This document shows positions 8,238-16,662 of a stretch of DNA of 64,000 nt, in pieces. The notes beneath the pieces were generated by a model that had not been told where the DNA came from, did no database searches, and saw only the letters and a list, made by a program, of their open reading frames with translations. The DNA comes from Vibrio hepatarius. GTDB taxonomy: Bacteria > Pseudomonadota > Gammaproteobacteria > Enterobacterales > Vibrionaceae. The DNA lies in assembly GCF_018860525.1 (NCBI RefSeq), contig NZ_JAHKPM010000067.1:1-64000 (forward strand), read 5' to 3'. A program made the translations under genes and the position numbers. The first letter of the stretch is position 1. Each line of letters begins with the position of its first letter.

Positions 8238-9863
8238 TTACGCGGCTTCGATGTCGTCTTCGTCTAAATCAAAGGAAGCATCAATCAGTTTTTTGGTGTA
8301 ATCATTTTTTGGAGAGTGGAAAATCTCTTCTGCTGTTCCTTCTTCCATCACTTCGCCCTTTTGCATCACTAAAACGCGATCAGATAAAGCTTTAACAACA
8401 CTGAGGTCATGGCTGATAAATAGAAAGCCAATGTTGTGTTTCTGCTGAATATCTTTGAGCAAGTCAATTACTGTTAGCTGTACAGAGCGATCTAATGCAG
8501 ATGTCGGCTCATCCAATAAGATGAAGGAAGGTTCTAGTATTAAAGCGCGAGCAATGGCGATACGTTGACGCTGCCCACCAGAAAATTCGTGTGGATAGCG
8601 GTTAATCGAATGGGGTTCTAAACGAACTTCTTCTAGTGCCTTACGCGCACGCTGCATTCGCTCTGAGTTATTTAGCAGAGGTTGATGTACCGTTAACCCC
8701 TCTGTAATGATATCTCCAACCGTCATTCGAGGAGAAAGAGAACCATAGGGGTCTTGAAAGACCATCTGAACATCTTTTTTTAGTGCAAATCGTTCTTTGT
8801 TGGTTAAGAAAGCTATATCTTGACCTTTAAATGCAATATCGCCTGTATAAGGCAGGAGACCAATAAGAGCTCGGCCAAGTGTCGACTTACCTGATCCAGA
8901 CTCACCAACAATACCAAGAGTTTCTCCTTGCTTTAGCTCAAGAGATATTCCTTTTACAGCCTCAAAATACTGATTTTGACTCGAGATAAAGTGGCTTTTA
9001 ATTAAGAATTTCACTCGGATATTATCCGCTTTAAGCAGTGGAGATGCATTTGACTCGATAGGGTGCTTGCTACCCTTAGGGACAGAGTTTATTAGCATCT
9101 GGGTATATTCATGCTGAGGATCACTAAAAAGGGTGCGACACTGTCCCTCTTCTACTACGTCACCTTTACACATGACGATGACGCGATCGGCAAGGTGTTT
9201 AACAACGCCTAAATCATGTGTGATAAATAAGATTGCCATGCCCATTTTGACTTGAATTTCTTTGATTAGATTAAGAACTTCAGCTTGGACTGTTACATCT
9301 AGCGCAGTAGTAGGTTCGTCTGCAATGAGTATGTCGGGTTCATTGATGAGCGCCATAGCGATCATTATACGTTGTAGTTGGCCCCCAGAAAATTCATGAG
9401 GGTATTTGCTGTATGCTTGTTGCGGGTTAGGTAAGTGAACAAGCTCAAACAGCTCTAATACTCTTTGCTTTGCTTGCGATCCTGAGACAGGCTGGTGGCA
9501 TGTGAGCGCTTCAGCCACCTGAATTCCAACTCGCATAAATGGATTAAGTGACGTCATCGGTTCCTGAAAAATCATACCAATACGATTGCCACGAATTGTT
9601 TGCATGGATTTTTCTGACATATTCAGTAGCTGCTCTCCCTCAAATACAGCAACCGATTTTTTATCTACAATGGCATTTTTAGGCAGTAGTTGCATTACAG
9701 CGTTGGTTGAAACGGATTTTCCGCTTCCAGATTCACCTACAATAGCGAGTGTTTCTCCTTGAAACAACTCGAAACTGACATTCTTAACTGCATCAACAAT
9801 ACCATCATTGGTTGTAAAACTGATGGAGAGGTTCTTAACCTCAAGAATCGGCATCTGTGACAT
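8238..9863 (-). CDS. Orphan double-domain peptide-type ABC transporter ATPase (YejF-like)
   Basis: A 541-residue protein with two complete ABC ATPase domains in tandem, as in YejF, GsiA and fused DppD-DppF types. Domain 1 (about 5-270) has Walker A GESGSGKS, signature FSGGQLQR and Walker B ILIADEPTT. Domain 2 (about 275-530) has GESGSGKS, FSGGQRQR and ILLDEPTS. All catalytic motifs look intact. Unusually, no permease or binding protein accompanies it; its only operon partner is an unknown 161-residue protein 22 bases upstream. A complete yejABEF set with its own ATPase lies 6.8 kb away. It may power permeases encoded elsewhere or have another role. A Fur-like site lies before the operon. Confidence 0.88.
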   Translation of the reverse strand: MSQMPILEVKNLSISFTTNDGIVDAVKNVSFELFQGETLAIVGESGSGKSVSTNAVMQLLPKNAIVDKKSVAVFEGEQLLNMSEKSMQTIRGNRIGMIFQEPMTSLNPFMRVGIQVAEALTCHQPVSGSQAKQRVLELFELVHLPNPQQAYSKYPHEFSGGQLQRIMIAMALINEPDILIADEPTTALDVTVQAEVLNLIKEIQVKMGMAILFITHDLGVVKHLADRVIVMCKGDVVEEGQCRTLFSDPQHEYTQMLINSVPKGSKHPIESNASPLLKADNIRVKFLIKSHFISSQNQYFEAVKGISLELKQGETLGIVGESGSGKSTLGRALIGLLPYTGDIAFKGQDIAFLTNKERFALKKDVQMVFQDPYGSLSPRMTVGDIITEGLTVHQPLLNNSERMQRARKALEEVRLEPHSINRYPHEFSGGQRQRIAIARALILEPSFILLDEPTSALDRSVQLTVIDLLKDIQQKHNIGFLFISHDLSVVKALSDRVLVMQKGEVMEEGTAEEIFHSPKNDYTKKLIDASFDLDEDDIEAA

Positions 9864-9885
9864 TTAAATTCCCTGTATTAATTAT

Positions 9886-10371
9886 TTAATGAAAGCTGTC
9901 CATAGCATTGTCATGGCTCTTTAATGCTGAAAAATGATGATGGGCTTTTTGAACCAGTTCAAACTCTAACATCCACTGTGCATTTCGCTGAGCACTACAA
10001 AATGCGCCCATATGTAATAAAAGGTCGTTACAACTTTTATCTAATATTGAATGGGTAGCTTCTACCAGTTCGGTAGGTTCAATCGACATAAACTGCAGCA
10101 GCCCATAACTTTGGTTTAGTAAGTCGAACGCATTTTGGTATTGACCCATTTTATTGAGTATTTCCGATTGCGAAATCGCAGCATCCCTTAAGCTTCTCAG
10201 TAAGCAACCAAATTGGCATGGCTGAGTTTGGTTGTCATTTAAGGCGCTGTGAATATGACTTGGCAAATGAGTGAGAACTTGATCATACAAATGATGGGCT
10301 TCTGGCCAATGGCCTTGCTCTAACAACTGCTCTGCTTTTAGATAATAAGTCCAGCATTGTTGTAGATCCAT
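9886..10371 (-). CDS. Unknown protein with TPR-like helices, partner of the ABC ATPase
   Basis: A 161-residue protein that I do not recognise. It has no signal peptide or membrane segment and appears all-helical. The opening stretch (YYLKAEQLLEQGHWPEAHHLY) and a later one (NKMGQYQNAFDLLNQSYGLL) resemble tetratricopeptide repeat helix pairs, suggesting a protein-binding role in the cytoplasm. The end is His-rich (AHHHFSALKSHD). It is the first gene of a two-gene operon with the ABC ATPase. The start ATG is preceded by GGGAG at a slightly long spacing. Confidence 0.7.
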   Translation of the reverse strand: MDLQQCWTYYLKAEQLLEQGHWPEAHHLYDQVLTHLPSHIHSALNDNQTQPCQFGCLLRSLRDAAISQSEILNKMGQYQNAFDLLNQSYGLLQFMSIEPTELVEATHSILDKSCNDLLLHMGAFCSAQRNAQWMLEFELVQKAHHHFSALKSHDNAMDSFH

Positions 10372-10430
10372 ATTTGATTAACTCCCTCAAAGTTGCTACT
10401 GATACCATTTAAATGTAATTCGTTTGCTAT

Positions 10431-10445
10431 TGCAAATAATTATCA
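10431..10445. promoter_or_regulatory. Fur-like box between the ABC operon and the Lon-like gene
   Basis: TGCAAATAATTATCA matches the 7-1-7 Fur consensus (TGATAATNATTATCA) at 12 of 14 defined positions, with a perfect right half extended by TT. It lies 60 bases upstream of the unknown/ABC operon and about 140 bases upstream of the Lon-family gene, so it could control either. No other iron gene is adjacent. Confidence 0.45.
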
Positions 10446-10586
10446 TTTAATTGTTGTTTAATAATGAAATTGAACGATATTTAACCACTTGAACGCTGAG
10501 CGTGCCTAAGTCACTAAAATATAAATAAAACTAGCCTACACTTGGACGATATAAAGCTAAAAAATATAACGATAAGGAACATAGAG

Positions 10587-12947
10587 ATGGCAATTCAAAG
10601 GCTTGAATCAAGCCAGCTGTACCATGCTGCGCAGCTAGAAATGCTGCCAAGCAAGTCGACGAAAGAGCTGGCACCTATTGACGAAATTGTTGGTCAAAAG
10701 CGCGCGCAAAAGGCAGTAGAATTTGCAATGTCCATTAAGGAAAAGGGCTACAACATCTATGCTATTGGTCAGAACGGATTGGGCAAGCGCACTATGATTT
10801 TGCGTTACCTAAATCGCCATCAACATGATGTCAAAACACTATTTGATTGGTGCTATGTGGCTAATTTTGAGGATATTAGGACTCCAAAAGTGCTCGCTTT
10901 ACCGCGTGGAATTGGTAATCAGCTTAAGCAAGATATCGAAAAGCTGATGTCAAAATTGGTTAATGCTATGCCATTAGCCTTTGATAATGAACTTTACTAC
11001 AGCCGCGCAGATAAACTAAAAAATCAGTTAGCCCAGAAGCAAGAAGCAGAGCTGGCGATTATTACGAAAGATGCAAAAACGAAAGGAATTAGTCTAACTA
11101 TCACCAATCAAGGCGACTATCAATTTGTTGCAATGAATGATGACGAAATGCATACAGAAGAGTCGTTTGAGGAGCTGTCTAAGAAAGAGCAGGAATACTT
11201 TGGATCCACCATTGATGAACTTGAAATTAAGTTGCGAGATATGGTTCGTCAATTGACTGAGTGGGAAGAAGCGTACAGTGAAAAAATTAAGAAACTCAAT
11301 GATGATGTGACCCTCGATGTTATTACTCATTTTATCAAGCAATTAAAAAAAGATTACTCAGGTTACGCGGCGATAAAAACATACCTAACCGATCTTCAAC
11401 AGGATATCGTTGATAATGCTGATATTTTTTTGGAACAAAGCGGTGAGCAGGGTGAGGTTGCAACCGCCTCATTGGATAAAAAGCTACCAAGACGCTATAA
11501 GGTTAACGTCCTTGTAAGCCGAAAGACAGATGACTTTCCGATAGTTGTTGAAGAAAACCCTAATTACCACAGTTTATTTGGCTATATCGAGACGGCAACG
11601 TTCAAAGGCACGGTATTCACAGATTTTTCACTTATTCGCCCAGGCAGTTTACACAAAGCGAATGGTGGGGTGTTAATGATGGATGCACAGAAAGTCCTGG
11701 AACAGCCTTATGTTTGGGATGGATTAAAACGTGCGTTGAGAGCTCGCAAGTTAAGTTTTACTTCTCTTGAAAAAGAAGTCACCTTAACAGGTGCTGTATC
11801 ACTTGACCCAGAAGCTATTCCACTCGATGTAAAGATTATCTTATTTGGTGACTACCGTACTTATCAATTACTGCAACATTATGATCCAGAATTTAGTGAA
11901 CTCTTTCGTGTCACGGCTGATTTTGAAGATGAAATGGTTCGTACCCCAGAGTCGGAGCTGCAATATGCTCGTTTTATTTCAAGTGTGGTTAATGATAATA
12001 ATATGCTGCATTGTGATAAAAAGGCGATTGCACGAATCATCGAACATAGCTCTCGATTGTCAGGAGATCAAACGAAGCTTTCGCTCCATTCAGCAAATAT
12101 TGCTAATTTGATTAGGGAATCGAATTATGTAGCTCGCCAAGCGAACTCGAATATGATCCGTTCGAACCATGTTGAGGAAGCGCTTGCAAATCAAGAGCTA
12201 AGAGTGAGCCGTTTAAAAGACAGTGTTATGGAAGGGTTTATCAATGGCACAACACTATTACAAACTCATGGTTACTCTGCTGGGCAAGTTAATGCGTTGT
12301 CGGTGCTGAGTACCAGTGAATATATGTTTGGTGCACCTAACCGAATTACTGCAACGACCTGCTACGGCGATGGTGACGTTATTGATATAGAACGTAGCGT
12401 TGATTTGGGTGGTAGTATCCATTCAAAAGGGGTGATGATACTGACGGCGTATCTTTCTTCTGTTTTTGGCAAAACAGCTAAAGTGCCTCTCACAACCACA
12501 ATTACATTTGAGCAGTCATATGGAGGAGTAGATGGGGATAGTGCCAGTATGGCTGAGTTCTGCGCGGTCGTTTCTGCTTTTTCAAAACAACCAAATTGCC
12601 AAAGTATTGCGATTACGGGTTCTATGAATCAATTTGGTCAAGCTCAGCCTATCGGGGGGGTGAACGAAAAAATTGAGGGTTTCTTCGATGTATGTGGAAT
12701 AAAAGGTCGCAGTGACCACCAAGGTGTCATCATACCTAGGGCCAATATGCATAACCTTATGTTGAGACCCGATATTGTAAAAGCAGTCGAACGTGGTGAA
12801 TTCCATATATGGGCGATTGACCATGTGACAGAAGCGATAGAGTTATTTATGGGTAGGCCTGCTGGAGAGCCAAGTGATGAAGGCAGTTATCCCATTGACA
12901 CTATATTTGGTATTGCGCAGGCTAAACTTAATGCATTACGTAAATAG
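10587..12947 (+). CDS. Lon-family (LonB-like) ATP-dependent protease
   Basis: A 786-residue AAA-type ATPase fused to an S16 Lon protease domain, of the family containing E. coli YcbZ and archaeal LonB-like proteins. The Walker A-like loop is near residue 60-70 (GQNGLGKRT). The middle holds a long charged helical insertion (about 150-270). The AAA core continues with GGVLMMDAQKVLEQP and EFSELFRVTADFED. The protease domain at the end has the Ser-Lys dyad: Ser652 in GVDGDSASMAE and Lys695 in GGVNEKIEGF. The ATG at 10587 has AAGGAACATAGAG before it; an upstream in-frame TTG is unsupported. E. coli YcbZ has a degenerate ATPase region, whereas this one is full length. A terminator follows directly. 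Confidence 0.88.
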   Translation: MAIQRLESSQLYHAAQLEMLPSKSTKELAPIDEIVGQKRAQKAVEFAMSIKEKGYNIYAIGQNGLGKRTMILRYLNRHQHDVKTLFDWCYVANFEDIRTPKVLALPRGIGNQLKQDIEKLMSKLVNAMPLAFDNELYYSRADKLKNQLAQKQEAELAIITKDAKTKGISLTITNQGDYQFVAMNDDEMHTEESFEELSKKEQEYFGSTIDELEIKLRDMVRQLTEWEEAYSEKIKKLNDDVTLDVITHFIKQLKKDYSGYAAIKTYLTDLQQDIVDNADIFLEQSGEQGEVATASLDKKLPRRYKVNVLVSRKTDDFPIVVEENPNYHSLFGYIETATFKGTVFTDFSLIRPGSLHKANGGVLMMDAQKVLEQPYVWDGLKRALRARKLSFTSLEKEVTLTGAVSLDPEAIPLDVKIILFGDYRTYQLLQHYDPEFSELFRVTADFEDEMVRTPESELQYARFISSVVNDNNMLHCDKKAIARIIEHSSRLSGDQTKLSLHSANIANLIRESNYVARQANSNMIRSNHVEEALANQELRVSRLKDSVMEGFINGTTLLQTHGYSAGQVNALSVLSTSEYMFGAPNRITATTCYGDGDVIDIERSVDLGGSIHSKGVMILTAYLSSVFGKTAKVPLTTTITFEQSYGGVDGDSASMAEFCAVVSAFSKQPNCQSIAITGSMNQFGQAQPIGGVNEKIEGFFDVCGIKGRSDHQGVIIPRANMHNLMLRPDIVKAVERGEFHIWAIDHVTEAIELFMGRPAGEPSDEGSYPIDTIFGIAQAKLNALRK

Positions 12948-12953
12948 AGATAT

Positions 12954-12980
12954 GGGCTTTCGTTAGAAAGCCCTTTTCTT
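12954..12980 (+). terminator. Terminator of the Lon-family gene
   Basis: The stem GGGCTTTC/GAAAGCCC has a GTTA loop and the tail TTTTCTTTATTT. It lies immediately after the stop codon. Confidence 0.85.
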
Positions 12981-12983
12981 TAT

Positions 12984-13982
12984 TTAAAGCTTAATCAGTT
13001 CATTCCCTGATGCTTTATTGTGGTGAAAAGCATTAATATTACCGAGAGTTGTATCGGCTATATTGCCCAGAGCTTCGTCAGTTAAAAAAGCTTGGTGGCC
13101 GGTGAATAAAACATTGTGACAGGCAGAGAGGCGGCGAAATACGTCGTCAACAATAATATCATTTGATTTATCGCGGAAAAATAAATCTTTTTCATTTTCG
13201 TATACATCTAGCCCAAGTGCGCCAATCCTTCCTGTTTTTAAAGCCTCAATTGCTGCTGCTGCATCCAGCAGGCCACCACGGCTGGTATTAATGATCATGA
13301 CACCATCTTTCATTTTATCGAAAGCGCTATTATCGAGGAGATGATAATTATCTTCAGACATTGGACAATGCAGCGTTATGACGTCACTTTTCTTGAAAAG
13401 TTCTTCTTTACTACAGTAAGTTGCCCCAAGTTCTAATGCGATTGGGTTTTCAAATGGATCATAGCAGAGTATCGTCATGCCGAGTCCTTTAAGGATCCGC
13501 ATGGTAGCGATACCTATTTTACCTGTACCAATAACACCAACCGTTTTTTGATGGAAGTTGAAGCCGACCAGTCCATCAAGAGAAAAATTAGCATCTCGAG
13601 TACGTTGATATGCCTTATGGAAACGGCGGTTTAAACACATCATCAACCCTAACGTGTGCTCAGCAACTGACTCTGGAGAGTAAGCCGGCACTCTAACGAC
13701 TTGTATGCCTAAACCCTCAGCTAAATCAAGGTCTACTCGATCAAAACCAGCACATCTCATTGCAATTAGCTTAACGCCTTGTAATGCTAGTTCTTTCAGT
13801 ACTGGAGCTGAAAGGTCATCATTAACGAAGGCACATACTACTTTACAACCGTGTGCCATCTTGGCGGTTTTTTTCGTGAGCTGGAAATCATGAAAATGCA
13901 GCTCAAAACCAAATTGCTTATTTACTTTGCTAAAAGATACTTCGTCATACGACTTAGCACTGAAAACGGCGACATCTAACAT
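12984..13982 (-). CDS. ldhA: Fermentative D-lactate dehydrogenase
   Basis: A 332-residue NAD-dependent 2-hydroxyacid dehydrogenase that reduces pyruvate to D-lactate. It aligns nearly end to end with E. coli LdhA: CAGFDRVDLDLA, the nucleotide-binding GVIGTGKIG, and the catalytic Arg in NTSRGGLLD, Glu in YENEKDLFF and His in FTGHQAFLT. The closely matching C-terminus (DDVFRRLSACHNVLFTGH) argues for LdhA rather than another hydroxyacid dehydrogenase. It is monocistronic, converging on the Lon-family gene. Together with lldPD it means that this region encodes both production of D-lactate and use of L-lactate. Confidence 0.95.
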   Translation of the reverse strand: MLDVAVFSAKSYDEVSFSKVNKQFGFELHFHDFQLTKKTAKMAHGCKVVCAFVNDDLSAPVLKELALQGVKLIAMRCAGFDRVDLDLAEGLGIQVVRVPAYSPESVAEHTLGLMMCLNRRFHKAYQRTRDANFSLDGLVGFNFHQKTVGVIGTGKIGIATMRILKGLGMTILCYDPFENPIALELGATYCSKEELFKKSDVITLHCPMSEDNYHLLDNSAFDKMKDGVMIINTSRGGLLDAAAAIEALKTGRIGALGLDVYENEKDLFFRDKSNDIIVDDVFRRLSACHNVLFTGHQAFLTDEALGNIADTTLGNINAFHHNKASGNELIKL

Positions 13983-14298
13983 ATGAACCCCAAATAATTG
14001 ATGGTGAGGAAAAGGTTAGTGGTATTGAAGCGTGAAATTACACAAAGTTAAAGAATTAATTATTGATAGAAGTTTATACAGTCCACTAAAAAGGCAATAT
14101 CTACTGATGCTTGTAATGTTAACTTTGTTATTAAAAATAAAACTGTATAAATTACATACAAATTATCAATAAAGATCAAGATTTACTGCTAAATTATTAA
14201 AGATAAATTAAATAGCTCTTGGCTTTATTGTCATTAAGTTAAGTTGATGTTGTAGCTAGGTGCTAAAAGGTATTTATTCTCTGGCTAGGATATAAAAC
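13983..14298. other. Divergent promoter region of ldhA and a chemoreceptor
   Basis: These 316 AT-rich bases must hold promoters for both divergent genes. I see no reading frame of interest. TTGATCTTTATTGA on the - strand (about 14164-14180) is a poor partial match to an FNR site and I do not claim it. Confidence 0.5.
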
Positions 14299-15936
14299 AT
14301 GATTAAAAAAAAGCTATCTGAAGTGTCTATTGCGACACGAGCATGGTCCATTTTAGGCTTATTTGCTATTGGACTATTAGCAAATACGTTTCTCAATATC
14401 GATAAATCTCGTCAGCACATGCGGGAAAATTATGAGCGTGGTGTTTCCACCCTTGTCGAGGCAGCTACCGGTGTTGTGAAATATAACTACCAACAATACC
14501 AAACCGGTAAAATTTCTGAGAGTGAAGCACAAACGCGTACACTGAAAGCAATATCAGCGATGCGATTCGATGGCAATAATTATATCTTTGTTGTGAGCCG
14601 TGAAGGTGTTCAACTTGCGTCTGGAGTTGAATCACTGGTCGGTAAGAATATTCGTGACTTACAAGATAGTGAAGGTCGCTATTTTGTGCAAGATCTTTAC
14701 GGGTTAGCACAAAAAGGTGGTGGCTTTGTTGACTATTATTGGAAAAACCCTAATTCGACAACAGCTGACCTTAAAACCAGTTATGCGACCATCTTTCAAC
14801 CTTGGGGGTGGATGATTGGCTCGGGTATGAATATGGTGGCTCTTGAGGCGGATATGCATAGCTCCGAAGCGGCATCAACTGGTTATGCGATAGTGATTCT
14901 TATTTTATTATCCTTAGCAATAGGATTCTTTATTCAAACCATCACTGCCCCTTTAAACCGAACTGTAAGGGCAATGAAAACCCTGTCTCAAGGTGAAGGC
15001 GACTTGACGCAGAGGCTAGAAGAGAAAGGCAGCAAAGAGTTAATCTTTTTGGCAAGATATTTTAACCAATTCGTTGGTTCAGTTCAGGACATCATGCTCA
15101 ATATTAGTGACTCAGGCAGTGAAGTATCAAGTGCTGCCGGTCAGTTATCAAGGTCAGCATTACATATCGATAATAGTTTGAATCAACAGCAAAGTGACGT
15201 TGAAACTTTGGCCAGTGCGATGACGCAAATGTTAGCAACTGTGGAAGAAGTAGCTGCGCGTACTGTTGAAGCTAATGATGCAAGCCGATTGGCTGCCAAG
15301 GAGGCCAACCATAGTCATGACATTATTGACAAGAATGTTGGCGGCGCTAACGAACTTGCAGGGGAAATACAGTCTGCCAGTCAGGTTGTACAGCAACTGG
15401 CCACAGATGCACGCAATGTTGACACCGTTTTAGAGGTGATTCGTGGTGTCGCTGAGCAGACTAACTTGCTGGCATTAAACGCAGCAATTGAAGCAGCAAG
15501 GGCAGGTGAGCAAGGACGTGGGTTTGCTGTGGTTGCAGATGAAGTCAGAAGCCTATCTTTAAGAACACATGAATCGACGCTTGAAATTCAGAATATTGTC
15601 GAGAAACTTCAGGTAGGCGCTGAAAATGTGGTTAAAGCGATGGATAATGGCACGGCGAGAGCGACTAATGCATCTAAGCTATCAAGCCAGGCTGGCACGG
15701 CCATTAATAAGATTAATCAGGAAGTACACACTATTGAAGAAATGAACCAACATATTGCCACAGCAGCAGAGGAACAAACGGTGACAGTGAATGAGATGAA
15801 TCGAAATATGGTGAGTTTAAGTGATATGGCTTCATCGGTGTCGGCTGAATCAGCACAGATGTCGAGTGCGAGTACAGAACTTGATCGTGTCTCAGACAAT
15901 TTGATGTCAATGATCCATCGCTTCAAGTTAGCTTAG
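14299..15936 (+). CDS. Methyl-accepting chemotaxis protein with single Cache sensor
   Basis: A 545-residue transmembrane chemoreceptor. Topology: a helix near 12-32, a periplasmic sensor of the single-Cache (sCache_2) type (about 35-190, with FDGNNYIFVVSREG and FQPWGWMIGSGMN), and a second helix near 195-215. A HAMP region follows (AMKTLSQGEGDLTQRL), then the signalling coiled coil, whose tip reads QTNLLALNAAIEAARAG near residue 390. It would bind a small ligand outside the inner membrane and signal through CheA/CheW. Cache domains of this type often bind carboxylates, but no ligand can be read from the sequence. No CheR-binding pentapeptide is present at the C-terminus. Confidence 0.95.
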   Translation: MIKKKLSEVSIATRAWSILGLFAIGLLANTFLNIDKSRQHMRENYERGVSTLVEAATGVVKYNYQQYQTGKISESEAQTRTLKAISAMRFDGNNYIFVVSREGVQLASGVESLVGKNIRDLQDSEGRYFVQDLYGLAQKGGGFVDYYWKNPNSTTADLKTSYATIFQPWGWMIGSGMNMVALEADMHSSEAASTGYAIVILILLSLAIGFFIQTITAPLNRTVRAMKTLSQGEGDLTQRLEEKGSKELIFLARYFNQFVGSVQDIMLNISDSGSEVSSAAGQLSRSALHIDNSLNQQQSDVETLASAMTQMLATVEEVAARTVEANDASRLAAKEANHSHDIIDKNVGGANELAGEIQSASQVVQQLATDARNVDTVLEVIRGVAEQTNLLALNAAIEAARAGEQGRGFAVVADEVRSLSLRTHESTLEIQNIVEKLQVGAENVVKAMDNGTARATNASKLSSQAGTAINKINQEVHTIEEMNQHIATAAEEQTVTVNEMNRNMVSLSDMASSVSAESAQMSSASTELDRVSDNLMSMIHRFKLA

Positions 15937-15996
15937 CTTGAGGCCTTCAACGGATATGGTAGAATCGACTTAGATTGATCATTATTTAAGTTACTG

Positions 15997-16515
15997 ATGA
16001 GAAAATTAAAAACGTCTATCCATCCAGATATTGGCCATTTGGACGATAAGGTTGTCATTCAAAGAAATGCGGCTAGAGCAGTTGTGGTTGATGGAGAGGA
16101 GATTCTACTACTTTACACACAGCGCTACCATGATTATACCATTCCAGGCGGTGGTATTGATGATGGAGAAGATATCATTGCCGGAATGATAAGAGAGCTA
16201 GAGGAAGAAACTGGCGCTCAAAATATCCATACTATAAAACCATTTGGCATCTATGAAGAGTTTCGCCCATGGCATAAGCCAGAGGCTGATGTGATGCATA
16301 TGCACTCCTACTGTTATACCTGCAAGGTTGATCGTGAGTTGGGAAAACCAGCTTATGAAGATTACGAGATCAAAAACGGAATGAAAGCGATGTGGATCAA
16401 TATCCACATTGCTATCGCCCACAATGAAAAAACCATTGCAAACAGTCCTAAAAAAGGTATGAGTATTGAACGTGAAACGTTTCTTTTACATTTAATTGCC
16501 AAAGAAATGCTTTAA
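15997..16515 (+). CDS. Nudix hydrolase
   Basis: A 172-residue Nudix protein. The Nudix box is complete: from GGGIDDGE at about residue 50 to RELEEETGA, giving the G-x5-E-x7-REUxEExGU pattern with the metal-binding glutamates. The family hydrolyses nucleoside diphosphates linked to another group; the substrate here is unknown. The ATG at 15997 has a weak ribosome site. It stands alone between a chemoreceptor and the yej operon. Confidence 0.85.
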   Translation: MRKLKTSIHPDIGHLDDKVVIQRNAARAVVVDGEEILLLYTQRYHDYTIPGGGIDDGEDIIAGMIRELEEETGAQNIHTIKPFGIYEEFRPWHKPEADVMHMHSYCYTCKVDRELGKPAYEDYEIKNGMKAMWINIHIAIAHNEKTIANSPKKGMSIERETFLLHLIAKEML

Positions 16516-16592
16516 GCGACATATTGCACTTGGTGTACTTTATTATTCGTGCCAAGGCACATTTTTGTTGCGAGTGTTTCTATGGGTGCGGT

Positions 16593-16610
16593 ATAAGTAC
16601 CTATACTTAT
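16593..16610. promoter_or_regulatory. Inverted repeat upstream of yejA
   Basis: ATAAGTA (16593-16599) and TACTTAT (16604-16610) form a 7-bp inverted repeat with a 4-base spacer, 53 bases before the yejA ATG. A further half-like AAGTA follows at about 16613. It could be an operator of the peptide-transport operon; the regulator is unknown. Confidence 0.3.
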
Positions 16611-16662
16611 TTAAGTAACTGAATTAATAATAATATACCTGAGGTTGGGAAGGATATTGCTT

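Noticed and set aside
10542..10586. Extended N-terminus of the Lon-family protein from a TTG
   Set aside because: The ATG at 10587 has a well-spaced AAGGA, and the extension shows no family similarity.
14164..14180. FNR-like sequence upstream of ldhA
   Set aside because: Only one half-site fits well; the second half has two mismatches in five, which is expected by chance in AT-rich DNA.
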